Origin: Parasulfuritortus sp049322515
GTDB lineage: Bacteria; Pseudomonadota; Gammaproteobacteria; Burkholderiales; Thiobacillaceae
Reading direction: 5' to 3'
Length of the DNA: 64,000 bases
Assembly: GCA_049322515.1 (NCBI GenBank)
Contig: JBMOQW010000003.1
Coordinates: 62,001 to 126,000, forward strand
In this document: one piece after another, positions 32,519 to 40,570 of the stretch
How the letters are laid out: every line of letters starts with the position of its first letter
Position numbering within the stretch: the first letter of the stretch is position 1
Notes under the pieces: generated by a model
What the model was told of the DNA's origin: nothing
The model's database searches: none
What the model saw: only the letters and a program-made list of their open reading frames with translations
Program-made: the position numbers and the translations under genes

Positions 32519-33448
32519 ATGTCCGCACGCATCGCCGCCGCCCTTGTCCTCAGCGCGGGCCTTTCCCTGCCTGCCCAGGCCCAGGAAAACCCCTATTCGC
32601 CGGCCTGGGCCGTCTATGCGGTCAACAATGTCTGCCAGTCCTGGGGCAATGGCCTGGGCCGCTGCATCCCGGTCGCCTGGATCGGCCCGGCGCCGGGTGC
32701 CGGGGGCTGGCCCCAGCCCTTGATGCCGCCCGTTCCACCCCAGGCAATGTTCCTGCCCCCGGCGATGCCCGCGGCACCGCTCTACCCACCGTCCCTGATG
32801 GCGCCCATGCCGCCCGTGGCACCGCCCATCCTGCCGATGTGGCCGATGGCCCAGGCGGCCCCGGCCTACACACCGCCCCCGATCGCCCCCCCGATCCCGG
32901 CATTCCGCCCGCCATTCCCACCGGCCAAGGCCGACCTGCCGCCCACCCTGGAACCGCCGCCGCTGCCACCCACCATCCCCGCCACCACACCCGCGCAAGC
33001 GGCCGCCAGCACCGAACCGCTCGGCGCCAGCACACCCCAGGAAACGCTGATCGCCACGGTCGAGCCGATTTCCGGTCCGGTCGCGCCGATGCCAGCGCAA
33101 TCCTCCGCCAGTCCGATCCTCACCCTGTTTTCCTTCGATAGCGCCGACTTGGCACCGGCGCACCAGGCCCAGATCGACGACTGGCTGACCCGGATTCCGC
33201 CGGAGGCCCGTCTGAAAGTCACCGGCCATGCCGACCGCTTGGGCACCATGGCCTATAACCAGACCTTGTCGCGTCGACGTGCCGAAGCGGTCAAGCGTTA
33301 CCTGACCAGCAAAGGCATGCGACCGAACGATATCCAGGTCGCTGCACGCGGCGAGAAGGAACCCGTCGTGACCTGTACCGGTGGCGTCGACCCAGCCACC
33401 ATCGCCTGCCTGGCCCCGAACCGGCGGGTGGAGATCGTGCCCGAATAA
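32519..33448 (+). CDS. OmpA-family protein with a long Pro-rich region
   Basis: 309 residues from ATG 32519 after a GAGGAG site. A signal peptide (SARIAAALVLSAGLSLPAQA) is followed by a short Trp/Cys-containing segment and a Pro/Ala/Met-rich stretch of about 140 residues. A C-terminal OmpA peptidoglycan-binding domain covers about residues 200-309 (FSFDSADLAP, VTGHADRLGTMAYNQTLSRRR, ARGEKEPV). There is no beta-barrel, so it is probably a periplasmic or outer-membrane-tethered wall-binding protein. Two Cys in the last 20 residues may form a disulfide. Confidence 0.85.
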   Translation: MSARIAAALVLSAGLSLPAQAQENPYSPAWAVYAVNNVCQSWGNGLGRCIPVAWIGPAPGAGGWPQPLMPPVPPQAMFLPPAMPAAPLYPPSLMAPMPPVAPPILPMWPMAQAAPAYTPPPIAPPIPAFRPPFPPAKADLPPTLEPPPLPPTIPATTPAQAAASTEPLGASTPQETLIATVEPISGPVAPMPAQSSASPILTLFSFDSADLAPAHQAQIDDWLTRIPPEARLKVTGHADRLGTMAYNQTLSRRRAEAVKRYLTSKGMRPNDIQVAARGEKEPVVTCTGGVDPATIACLAPNRRVEIVPE

Positions 33449-33564
33449 GCAACGCCACCCGCGTCCGAGGGACCCATGCCCCGTTTCCACCCGACGGCCC
33501 GGTGGCACCGACCGGTCCGGTCCGTCCGCTGCCCCAGCCCAACCCCGCCCAGGATCCCGCACCG

Positions 33565-34431
33565 ATGATGCCCCATCCAGACCTCCCCAGCCCGGAAGAC
33601 CTGATCCGGGACATCAGCGGCCTGGTCACCCTGCCCGACGTCTATCTGCGCATCAACCGACTGATCGAGGATCCGAACAGTTCGAGCGCCGACATCGCCA
33701 AGGCGATCAGCCAGGACGCCTCGTTCACGGTCAAGCTGCTCAAGCTGGCCAACAGCGCGGTCTACAACTTTTCTTCCCGCGTCGACACCGTGGCCAAGGC
33801 CGTGACCATCATCGGTACCTCGCAAATCCGCAGCCTGGCCCTGTCCCTGTCGGTCGCGAGCAGTTTCCAGGGGCTGCCCAACGACCTCGTGTCGATGCGC
33901 AATTTCTGGAAGCACAGCCTGCTGTGCGGCCTCGCCGCCCGCCACTTGTGCAAGCGAGCCCGCCGTTGTGACGCCGACGCCCTGTTCACTGCCGGACTGC
34001 TGCATGACATCGGCGAGCTGATCATCTTCAACCGCCTGCCCGAACAAGCCAAACAGGCCCTGCTGCGCGTGCTCGAAAGCCAGGAGGAGGTCGGCATCCC
34101 CGACGCCGAACAGGAAATGCTCGGCTACGACCACAGCCAGGTCGGTGGCGTCCTGGCCCGGCAATGGCATCTGCCCAGCGTGCTCCAGGAGTGCATCGCC
34201 TGGCATCACCAGCCCGCGCGCGCCGAGCAGCATCCACGCGAAGTCGCCCTGGTGCACATCGCCAACAGCCTGGCGCAGATGGCCGAGGTCGACAGCCTGG
34301 CGCTCGACGATGCGCCCGCCATCGATCCCGACGCCTGGGCATGCACCGGACTCGACCCCGAAGTGGTCGAGGACGTGATCCGCGCCACCCAGGCCGAATT
34401 CGAAGAAATCGAACAACTTTTCCTTGGCTGA
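33565..34431 (+). CDS. HDOD domain signalling protein
   Basis: 288 residues from the tandem ATG at 33565/33568; an in-frame GTG at 33502 would add a Pro-rich tail and has no clear ribosome site. The HDOD domain spans about residues 15-220: LPDVYLRINRLIEDPNSS, QDASFTVKLLKLANSAVYN, TVAKAVTIIGTSQIRSLAL and the degenerate HD site GLLHDIGELIIF. HDOD proteins lack phosphodiesterase activity and act in signalling and motility control. It ends 2 bp before cheD. Confidence 0.88.
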   Translation: MMPHPDLPSPEDLIRDISGLVTLPDVYLRINRLIEDPNSSSADIAKAISQDASFTVKLLKLANSAVYNFSSRVDTVAKAVTIIGTSQIRSLALSLSVASSFQGLPNDLVSMRNFWKHSLLCGLAARHLCKRARRCDADALFTAGLLHDIGELIIFNRLPEQAKQALLRVLESQEEVGIPDAEQEMLGYDHSQVGGVLARQWHLPSVLQECIAWHHQPARAEQHPREVALVHIANSLAQMAEVDSLALDDAPAIDPDAWACTGLDPEVVEDVIRATQAEFEEIEQLFLG

Positions 34432-34433
34432 CC

Positions 34434-35084
34434 ATGGCGCTCGAACCCCTTTCCGCCCGCCGGCCCATGGCCCCCGCCCTGCCCGGCTTCGAACACGTGC
34501 GCCGTTCCTGGAACAGCCAGTTCCAGTCCTATGCCGCACGCATCCTGCCGGGCGAGTTCTATGTCACCAAGGCCCCCGAGGGCATCGCCACCACCCTCGG
34601 CTCATGCATTGCCGCCTGCATCCGCGACAAGAACCTCGGCATCGGTGGCATGAACCATTTCATGTTGCCCGCCAGCGACGTCAGCGACCTGGCCGGACTG
34701 CGCGCGGCCAGCCTGTCCGATGCCACCCGCTATGGCAACTACGCCATGGAGCACCTGATCAACGAGATCATGCGCAATGGCGGCCGCCGGCAGAACCTCG
34801 AAGTCAAGGTATTCGGCGGCGGCCGCATCATCAACGGCATGACTGATGTCGGCCTGGCCAACATCACCTTCGTGCGCGACTATCTCGCCCTGGAAGGCCT
34901 GACGGTGGTGGCCGAGGATGTCGGCGACATCTTCCCTCGGATGGTGATGTTCTTTCCCGCCACCGGCGTGGCCAAGGTGAAGCGCCTGCGTTCCCTGCAC
35001 AACAACATCATCGTCGACGAGGAAAAGCGCTACATCGACAGCATCAAGAAACAGCCGGTCTCCGGCGACGTGGAATTGTTCTGA
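34434..35084 (+). CDS. cheD: Chemoreceptor glutamine deamidase
   Basis: CheD converts specific receptor glutamines to glutamates for adaptation. The 216-residue product has the catalytic cysteine in TTLGSCIAAC and histidine in GGMNHFMLP, plus the family FGGGRIINGM motif. It is longer than minimal CheDs because of a ~35-residue N-terminal extension. It lies in a small chemotaxis-flavoured cluster (HDOD upstream, cheZ 0.9 kb downstream) with no cheA/W/Y/B/R in the window. Confidence 0.95.
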   Translation: MALEPLSARRPMAPALPGFEHVRRSWNSQFQSYAARILPGEFYVTKAPEGIATTLGSCIAACIRDKNLGIGGMNHFMLPASDVSDLAGLRAASLSDATRYGNYAMEHLINEIMRNGGRRQNLEVKVFGGGRIINGMTDVGLANITFVRDYLALEGLTVVAEDVGDIFPRMVMFFPATGVAKVKRLRSLHNNIIVDEEKRYIDSIKKQPVSGDVELF

Positions 35085-35086
35085 TC

Positions 35087-35272
35087 ATGACCCAGCTCAC
35101 CTACTGCATGACATCCCACTGCCCCCTGGCCGAGGCCTGCCAGCGTTTCGAGGACGATGCCGCGCGGCACAGCCTGAGCCGCACCTATGCCGACTTCAGT
35201 GAGGAACGGGTGCGCACCGGCGACCAGGTCAGCTGCCCCTTTTTCCTGGCCAAGCCGGAGTCGGCCGAATGA
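35087..35272 (+). CDS. Small cysteine-containing protein
   Basis: 61 residues with four cysteines (YCMTSHCPLAEACQRF, then SCPFFL near the end), a spacing that suggests a zinc or iron-sulfur site. Similar small proteins with C-x4-C-x5-C and a late CxFF are widespread but uncharacterised. It starts 2 bp after cheD and overlaps yceH by 4 bp, so it is a real, translated gene in this cluster. Confidence 0.75.
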   Translation: MTQLTYCMTSHCPLAEACQRFEDDAARHSLSRTYADFSEERVRTGDQVSCPFFLAKPESAE

Positions 35273-35952
35273 GCCTGGCGCCGCTGAGCCTGGTCGAGGC
35301 GCGCATCCTGGGCGTCCTGGTGGAAAAGGCCAAGACCACCCCGGATGCCTATCCGCTCACCTTGAACGGGCTCACCGCCGGCTGCAACCAGAAGACCTCG
35401 CGTGAGCCGGTGCTGAATCTCGCCGAAAGCGAGCTGCTGGCCGGCCTCGATGCACTGCGCCAGCGCCTGCTGGTGATCGAAAGCTACGGCGCCTCCGGCC
35501 GGGTGCTGCGCTACGCGCACAATTTCGCCAAGGTGTACGACCTGCCTGGTGCGGCCGTCGACCTGCTCGCCGTGCTCATGCTGCGCGGCGCGCAGACCGC
35601 CAGCGAATTGCGCGCCAATTGCGAACGCCTGCACCGCTTCGCCGACGCCTCGGCCGTGGAGGCCTACCTGGAGGAACTGGCCGCGCGACCGGTGCCTCTG
35701 ACTCGGCGCCTGCCCAGGCTACCGGGCACCCGTGAGCAGCGCTGGGTTCATCTGCTGTGCGGCGAACCCGAGTTGCCCGAGGCCGGCGCGGTGGCCGTGA
35801 TCCCGCCTGACCCGGACCGCCTGGCCCAGTTGGAAGCCCGGATCGCTGCCCTGGAAATCGAAGTCGACCGCCTGCGCCAGGCCCTGGGCGCCGCGTTGCC
35901 GGTCGCCCCGCTCCAATCCTCCTTCCCTCCCGCTGGAGAACTCGACGCATGA
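35269..35952 (+). CDS. yceH: YceH family protein (DUF480)
   Basis: 227 residues made of two winged-helix modules: LSLVEARILGVLVEKAKTTP then PLTLNGLTAGCNQKTSREPV, and later LLAVLMLRGAQTASELRAN. The C-terminal ~30 residues form a coiled coil (LEARIAALEIEVDRLRQAL). Cellular role not established; the fold suggests nucleic-acid binding. Overlaps both neighbours by 4 bp, tying it to the cheD-cheZ unit. Confidence 0.92.
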   Translation: MSLAPLSLVEARILGVLVEKAKTTPDAYPLTLNGLTAGCNQKTSREPVLNLAESELLAGLDALRQRLLVIESYGASGRVLRYAHNFAKVYDLPGAAVDLLAVLMLRGAQTASELRANCERLHRFADASAVEAYLEELAARPVPLTRRLPRLPGTREQRWVHLLCGEPELPEAGAVAVIPPDPDRLAQLEARIAALEIEVDRLRQALGAALPVAPLQSSFPPAGELDA

Positions 35953-36461
35953 CCGATCCTCAAGCCTTGCGCAACGACCTGCTCGAAATGGTCGATGAGT
36001 TGCGCGCCACCCTCAAGGAAATCGGCGAAAACCCCCTGCCGCAAACCCAGGTGATGACCAATGCCCGTGATCGCCTGCGCTACATCGCCAGCCTGACCGA
36101 GCAAGCCGCCAGCCAGACCCTGAACGCCGCGGAAATCATCGGTGACCGGCTGCACGCGCAACGCGCCGAAGCCGCGCAGTTGTGCAAAGCGACCCGATCC
36201 GCTGCGATGCGCGCATTTCTCGAACGCCTGGAGAAGGAACACGCCCACTCCAACGAGTTGCTGACCGAGGTGATCCAGGCCCAGGCCTTCCAGGACCTGG
36301 TCGGCCAGGTCATCAACAAGCTGCTCAGCACGGTCCAGCGGATGGAAGACAGCCTGGCCCACCTGCTGGTGGAAGACGAAAGCGAAGGCCCGTTGGCCGG
36401 CCCGCAGGTCAAGGAATCGGCCCGCGTCAGCCAGGACGACATCGACGATCTGTTCGGCTGA
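35949..36461 (+). CDS. cheZ: Chemotaxis protein phosphatase CheZ
   Basis: Dephosphorylates CheY-P. The 170-residue helical protein has the catalytic segment FQDLVGQVINKLL, keeping the Asp and Gln that correspond to E. coli Asp143 and Gln147 (DLxGQ), and ends in the CheY-binding tail DIDDLFG. Shorter than E. coli CheZ (about 214 residues), mainly in the N-terminal hairpin. Usually beside cheY, but cheY is not here. Confidence 0.93.
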   Translation: MTDPQALRNDLLEMVDELRATLKEIGENPLPQTQVMTNARDRLRYIASLTEQAASQTLNAAEIIGDRLHAQRAEAAQLCKATRSAAMRAFLERLEKEHAHSNELLTEVIQAQAFQDLVGQVINKLLSTVQRMEDSLAHLLVEDESEGPLAGPQVKESARVSQDDIDDLFG

Positions 36462-36488
36462 AGCTCGAGCCGGCGCAGGCGGGTTTGA

Positions 36489-36665
36489 TCAGGCGGTCAG
36501 GATCAGTTTGTTGGCGCTGGTGATGCGCAGTTGGTATTCACGGCCATCGTGCAGGATGACCACCACCTTGGTCTTGGCGAACAGGTCTTCGCTGCGATAG
36601 GTGGGGCAGTCCGGCTTGGCCGGCAGGCGGGGGGTCTGTGGAGGCGTCATCGGTCGATCGGTCAT
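36489..36665 (-). CDS. hemP: Hemin uptake protein HemP
   Basis: A 58-residue protein. After a Pro-rich N-terminus (MTDRPMTPPQTPRLPAKPD) it has the HemP signature: YRSEDLFAKTKVVVILHDGR then YQLRITSANKLILTA. HemP is small, iron-regulated and linked to haem utilisation in many proteobacteria. Its start is 3 bp after the DUF2325 gene stop, so it is the last gene of the porin-DUF2325-hemP unit. Confidence 0.85.
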   Translation of the reverse strand: MTDRPMTPPQTPRLPAKPDCPTYRSEDLFAKTKVVVILHDGREYQLRITSANKLILTA

Positions 36666-36668
36666 GGT

Positions 36669-37946
36669 TCAGTCGGGTTGGATTTCGGCACGGCCTTCGG
36701 CCAGCCGGGTGAGTGCGGCGGCAAAGCTGGCGACGCCCGAGCTTTTCACCAGCACACAGGGCTTGCCCGCCTGCTTGCAATGCTGCTTGACCTGGTAATA
36801 GGCGAGGTGGCCGACACAATCGGTCGGACAGACGACCGCGTCGGAACTGGCCAGCAGCGCGGGCAGCCGGGACAAGGCTTCCTCCTTGCCGCCGTCGTGA
36901 TGAATCAGGCGCACGCCGAGCCGCTCGGCCAGTTGCCGGTATTGCGGCAGCAGCGGTGTCCGGCCGCCGACGCAGAGCACGCAGCGGCCCTTGAGGGGGC
37001 TTGGGCAGCGCGCACAGTCATGGTCGCAGGACATGGGCGCCGATTCCGAGGCCCAGAGCCGTTCCATCGCGTCGCGCTCACGGGTCACGCTTTCGAGGGT
37101 GTCCGCGAGCGGCGCCAGTTCCGCCAGGCGCTGTTCCAGTTCACCCGCCCGGGCCCGCTGCCGTTCGGCCTCGGCCGTGGCCGCCACCAACTTGCGCGCC
37201 AGCGCGGTGAAGGCGACGCCATGTTCCAGGGCCGCCAGCCGCTCGCGCAAGGGATGCGCGGCTTGGGCACGCTGCCAGGTGTCCGCCACCGCACGCTCCA
37301 ATTCCTGGATGCGCGCATTTTTTTCAGCCAGACCCCGGGCATGCCGCGCCTCATCGGCGCGCAGCTGTGCCGTCAGCCTGGCCTGCTCGCCTTCCAGCCA
37401 CTGGAGACGACGCAGATCGGCGGCCTGGCCGGCGCCCACCTGGTGCGACAGCATGTGCACGTCGGCGTAGATCTGCTGGCGGCATTCCGGACTGCCCGCC
37501 TTGTGGGTCATCGCGGCCCACATCGGCCCGGCGACCTCGCCCCGCTCGAAATGGGCCTGCCAGAGGGCCAGCACGTCATCGGCCGTGCGGCACTTTTCGA
37601 AGGCACGCAAGGCGAGCGCGTACTTTCGGTCGAGCTGCTTGTGCATGGCTTCCGACACCGCATTGCGCTCGCAGGAGATCGACACCGCCTCGACATGCAG
37701 GCGGTAGGCGTCGATCGCGCGACCGACGAAGCCGTGCTTGCGGGCCAGCTTGCGAATCTCCTCCAGAGTCAGGCAGGTGCCGATCACCGGGCAGTGGTGC
37801 TTCTCTTCCAGCTCCCACAGTTTGAGCCGGCGTGAGACCGTCTTCAGCGTGGGCGCCTGAGCAGCCACGGGGGCAGGCCATGGCAAAGGATCATCACTGA
37901 ACAGGTCATTCAGGAGCGTTCCCAGGGGTCGGTGGCGTTCACACAT
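36669..37946 (-). CDS. DUF2325 domain protein with a Cys-rich cluster
   Basis: 425 residues. The N-terminal half is helical and has a conserved-looking KHHCPVIGTCLTLEEI segment; residues about 175-295 form a long Arg/Ala/Glu-rich coiled coil. A compact cysteine cluster follows (CDHDCARCPSPLKGRCVLC), then the DUF2325 domain (VLCVGGRTPLLPQYRQLAE, HHDGGKEE, DAVVCPTDCVGHLAYYQVK). The cysteines suggest metal binding. Function is unknown; location between a porin and hemP suggests an iron-related role. A sequence-specific nuclease or sensor role cannot be excluded. Confidence 0.85.
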   Translation of the reverse strand: MCERHRPLGTLLNDLFSDDPLPWPAPVAAQAPTLKTVSRRLKLWELEEKHHCPVIGTCLTLEEIRKLARKHGFVGRAIDAYRLHVEAVSISCERNAVSEAMHKQLDRKYALALRAFEKCRTADDVLALWQAHFERGEVAGPMWAAMTHKAGSPECRQQIYADVHMLSHQVGAGQAADLRRLQWLEGEQARLTAQLRADEARHARGLAEKNARIQELERAVADTWQRAQAAHPLRERLAALEHGVAFTALARKLVAATAEAERQRARAGELEQRLAELAPLADTLESVTRERDAMERLWASESAPMSCDHDCARCPSPLKGRCVLCVGGRTPLLPQYRQLAERLGVRLIHHDGGKEEALSRLPALLASSDAVVCPTDCVGHLAYYQVKQHCKQAGKPCVLVKSSGVASFAAALTRLAEGRAEIQPD

Positions 37947-37976
37947 GGTCGAGATTCCAGGGGCGCGGACGCGGAC

Positions 37977-39299
37977 TCAGAACGCGGCCTTGGCGCGCAG
38001 GCCCCAGACGGTCATGTTGCCTGCCGACTTGTCGCCGCCCGGATGACGGATCCACTGGACATCGGGGCTGAGCGACAGGTGCTCGTTGACCTGCCAGGCA
38101 TAGTAGAGCTCCAACACCTGTTCCGCCGCCTCCAAGCCGCTTTCGTCGCTGGCCTTCATCCAGGCGTAGGCCAGGCCGATGCGATCTTTGTCGCGGCCCC
38201 AGGCCGCCCCGGCGAACTGGGCGCCCAGGGTGAAGGCCCGGTCGACCGCGACTTCGCCGTCGGTGGAAAAGCCAATGCGCGAGAACAATGCGATGTGCGG
38301 AGTCACGTCCTGATCCAGGGACACGCCCCAGCCGGTATGCCGATCGCGCGAAGCCTCGTCCAGTGGGGTGGCGTTGCCGTTGCTCCAGGCATACAGGCGA
38401 AAGGCGCCGGCCAGCGCGCCGAAGGTCTTGCCGGCGAATTCGACCTGACCGATCACCAGCGGATGCTGGAAGCTGTTCAGGTAATCCGCGCCTTCGCCGG
38501 CACCGAACACGCCCAGCGACGCCGACCAGGGGGTGCCGCCATTGACGTCGGAGAGGTAGGCCACGCGGACGCCCGGACTCGCGCCATGGCTGCCGACGCC
38601 GATGTCACCCCCGGCATCGAGCAACGGGTTGTGGATGAAGGCCAGATTGAGAAACTGCTCGGATTCGTCATCGGCAATGTTGTTGCCATCGAAGAAGCCG
38701 AACGGATCGATCTTGCCCACGGTCACCTCGACCCGGCCGAGGTTGCCGCTGGCCGCGCCAACCGGGATGTCGAGCTGGTACCAGGCTTGAATCAGCACCG
38801 GCGAAGCCTGGTTGCCGAAGGCGGTGGCATTCGGCGTGGCATAGGCACCGACATCGATGCCATCGCCGTCCCCGGCGCGGAATTGAGCGAACAACTTGCC
38901 CTCGCTGTCGCCGAGCGACCCCATGGGCAGCTCGACTTCGACATCGGCGCGTGCGGTCAGTTGGGGTTTGCCGTCATCCGTGCCGCTCGGCTTCTGGGCC
39001 ACCATCAGCAGGGATGCCCCCGCGCTGACCCCTTCGAGCGACGGGAGCGGCTTGGGTGCGTCACGCAGCTTGACGACCTCGCCCTCGACTTCCTCGAGGC
39101 ATGCCGACATCTTGGCGGCAGGCGCCGTGGTCAAGGCCGCCTCCAGTTTCTTGTTGGCCGCTTCGAGTTGCTCGACCCGCTCGGCCAGGCGGCGAAGTTC
39201 CTGCATGACCGCTACGTTGTCCGCGATCGCCACTGGCGAGGCCAGTGCGCTGACCAGAGCGAGCATCAAGGGTTTTCGATTGAGCACGCGTATCTCCAT
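37977..39299 (-). CDS. Porin-like outer-membrane protein (carbohydrate-porin type)
   Basis: 440 residues from ATG 39299. A signal peptide (LNRKPLMLALVSALASPVAIA) is followed by a short coiled coil (VMQELRRLAERVEQLEAANK), then a beta-rich region with alternating patterns and a C-terminal aromatic residue (VWGLRAKAAF), typical of outer-membrane barrels. GNNIADDE and the QFxNxAF-type motifs recall OprB-like porins. Cargo unknown. Being 30 bp upstream of the DUF2325 gene and next to Fur-like sites, it may serve ferric or siderophore-type uptake. Confidence 0.75.
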   Translation of the reverse strand: MEIRVLNRKPLMLALVSALASPVAIADNVAVMQELRRLAERVEQLEAANKKLEAALTTAPAAKMSACLEEVEGEVVKLRDAPKPLPSLEGVSAGASLLMVAQKPSGTDDGKPQLTARADVEVELPMGSLGDSEGKLFAQFRAGDGDGIDVGAYATPNATAFGNQASPVLIQAWYQLDIPVGAASGNLGRVEVTVGKIDPFGFFDGNNIADDESEQFLNLAFIHNPLLDAGGDIGVGSHGASPGVRVAYLSDVNGGTPWSASLGVFGAGEGADYLNSFQHPLVIGQVEFAGKTFGALAGAFRLYAWSNGNATPLDEASRDRHTGWGVSLDQDVTPHIALFSRIGFSTDGEVAVDRAFTLGAQFAGAAWGRDKDRIGLAYAWMKASDESGLEAAEQVLELYYAWQVNEHLSLSPDVQWIRHPGGDKSAGNMTVWGLRAKAAF

Positions 39300-39375
39300 G
39301 AATTCGATGAACAGTGAGGCCGAACGGGAGTGCAACGCATTTTCCGCATCCCCCCATCGTGCGCCACGCCTCAGA

Positions 39376-39387
39376 GGTCATATGACC
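39376..39387. promoter_or_regulatory. Perfect 12-bp palindrome GGTCATATGACC
   Basis: A symmetric 12-mer lying 77 bp upstream of the porin start, in the divergent iron-uptake intergenic region. It could bind a dimeric regulator. No known factor assigned. Confidence 0.4.
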
Positions 39388-39405
39388 GTTGAGCCAAACA
39401 ATAAT

Positions 39406-39420
39406 TGAGAATGGTTCCCA
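39406..39420. promoter_or_regulatory. Possible Fur box (porin side)
   Basis: TGAGAATGGTTCCCA has 10 identities over the 15-bp 7-1-7 Fur consensus TGATAATnATTATCA by eye. It is weaker than the neighbouring site and preceded by AATAATTGAGAATG, which adds overlapping half-sites. Lies between the divergent porin and fbpA starts. Confidence 0.45.
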
Positions 39421-39432
39421 TGTGCAAGATGT

Positions 39433-39461
39433 TTGATAATTGTTCTCGTTTGTGTTGAAAT
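39433..39461 (+). promoter_or_regulatory. Putative sigma70 promoter of fbpABC overlapped by a Fur box
   Basis: TTGATA (39433-39438) and TGAAAT (39456-39461) are spaced exactly 17 bp, 40 bp upstream of the fbpA start. The 15-mer TGATAATTGTTCTCG at 39434-39448 matches the Fur 7-1-7 consensus at 11 of 14 informative positions and covers the -35 and spacer, the expected geometry for iron repression. Confidence 0.6.
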
Positions 39462-39500
39462 GTGTAACAGCCTTGCAACCGATCAACCGAAGGAGTCGTC

Positions 39501-40508
39501 ATGAACCATTGGAAACTTGCCCTGGCCGCCAGCCTCGCCGTGCTCTATGGCAGCGCGAGCGCTGACCAGGTCGTGGTCTATTCCGCCCGCAACGAGCAGT
39601 TGATCAAGCCCCTGTTCGATGCCTACACCCAGCAGACAGGTGTCGCCGTGAAGTTCATCACCGACAAGGAAGGCCCGTTGATGGCGCGCCTCAAAGCCGA
39701 AGCCAAAAACACCCCGGCCGATGTGTTCATGACCGTCGATGCCGGCAACCTCTGGCAAGCCGCCGAAGAAGGCCTTCTGGCCCCGGTGAAGTCCAAGGAG
39801 CTGGACAGCAACATCCCGGCCCACCTGCGCGACCCGGACAACCAGTGGTTCGGGCTTTCGGTCCGCGCCCGGACCCTCGTTTACAACACCGACAAGATCA
39901 AGGCAGGCGAGTTGACCACCTATGAGGATCTGGCCAGCCCGAAGTGGAAAGGCCGTCTCTGCCTGCGCACGTCCAAGAAGGTCTACAACCAGTCGCTGGT
40001 CGCCATGATGATCAGCGAACATGGCGAGCCGAAGACCGAGCAGATCGTGCGCGGCTGGGTCGCCAATCTGGCCACTTCGCCCTTCCCGGACGACACCAAG
40101 GCCATGGAAGCCGTAGCCGCCGGGCTGTGCGACGTGACCATCGTCAACACTTATTATTTTGGCCGCCTGATGGACAAGAAGCCGGGCCTGCCGCTGGCCA
40201 TCTTCTGGCCGAACCAGAGCGAGAAGCTCGACCACGCGGGCGTGCACGTGAACGTTTCCGGAGCCGGCGTGACCAAGCACGCCAAGAACCCCAAGGGCGC
40301 CCTGGAACTGATCGAGTGGCTGTCCTCGGCCAAGGCCCAGCACCTGTATGCCGACGTCAACCTGGAATACCCCGCCAATCCAAAAATCAAGCCGGATCCC
40401 GTGGTCGCAGGCTGGGGCAAGTTCAAGCAGAACCTGATCAACGTCTCCGAGGCGGGCAAGCTGCAAGCCAAGGCCGTGATGCTGATGGACCGGGCCGGCT
40501 ACAAGTGA
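39501..40508 (+). CDS. fbpA: Fe(III) ABC transporter periplasmic binding protein
   Basis: 335 residues with a signal peptide (NHWKLALAASLAVLYGSASA). The mature start QVVVYSARNEQLIKPLFDAY is typical of FbpA/FutA ferric-binding proteins, and the paired tyrosines in NTYYFGRLMDKK fit the iron ligands. Preceded by an AAGGAG site and a Fur-overlapped promoter. Delivers ferric iron to the following permease and ATPase. Confidence 0.94.
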   Translation: MNHWKLALAASLAVLYGSASADQVVVYSARNEQLIKPLFDAYTQQTGVAVKFITDKEGPLMARLKAEAKNTPADVFMTVDAGNLWQAAEEGLLAPVKSKELDSNIPAHLRDPDNQWFGLSVRARTLVYNTDKIKAGELTTYEDLASPKWKGRLCLRTSKKVYNQSLVAMMISEHGEPKTEQIVRGWVANLATSPFPDDTKAMEAVAAGLCDVTIVNTYYFGRLMDKKPGLPLAIFWPNQSEKLDHAGVHVNVSGAGVTKHAKNPKGALELIEWLSSAKAQHLYADVNLEYPANPKIKPDPVVAGWGKFKQNLINVSEAGKLQAKAVMLMDRAGYK

Positions 40509-40570
40509 TGCCCGGGGCACCGGCAGCCCTCGGGGCGGTGGCCGGGGCCGGCTTCTGAGATAATGTCGCC

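Noticed and set aside
33476..33568. 30-codon upstream ORF before the HDOD gene (possible leader peptide)
   Set aside because: Its stop overlaps the HDOD ATG, but it is short, Pro/Arg-rich and has no clear ribosome site; likely chance.
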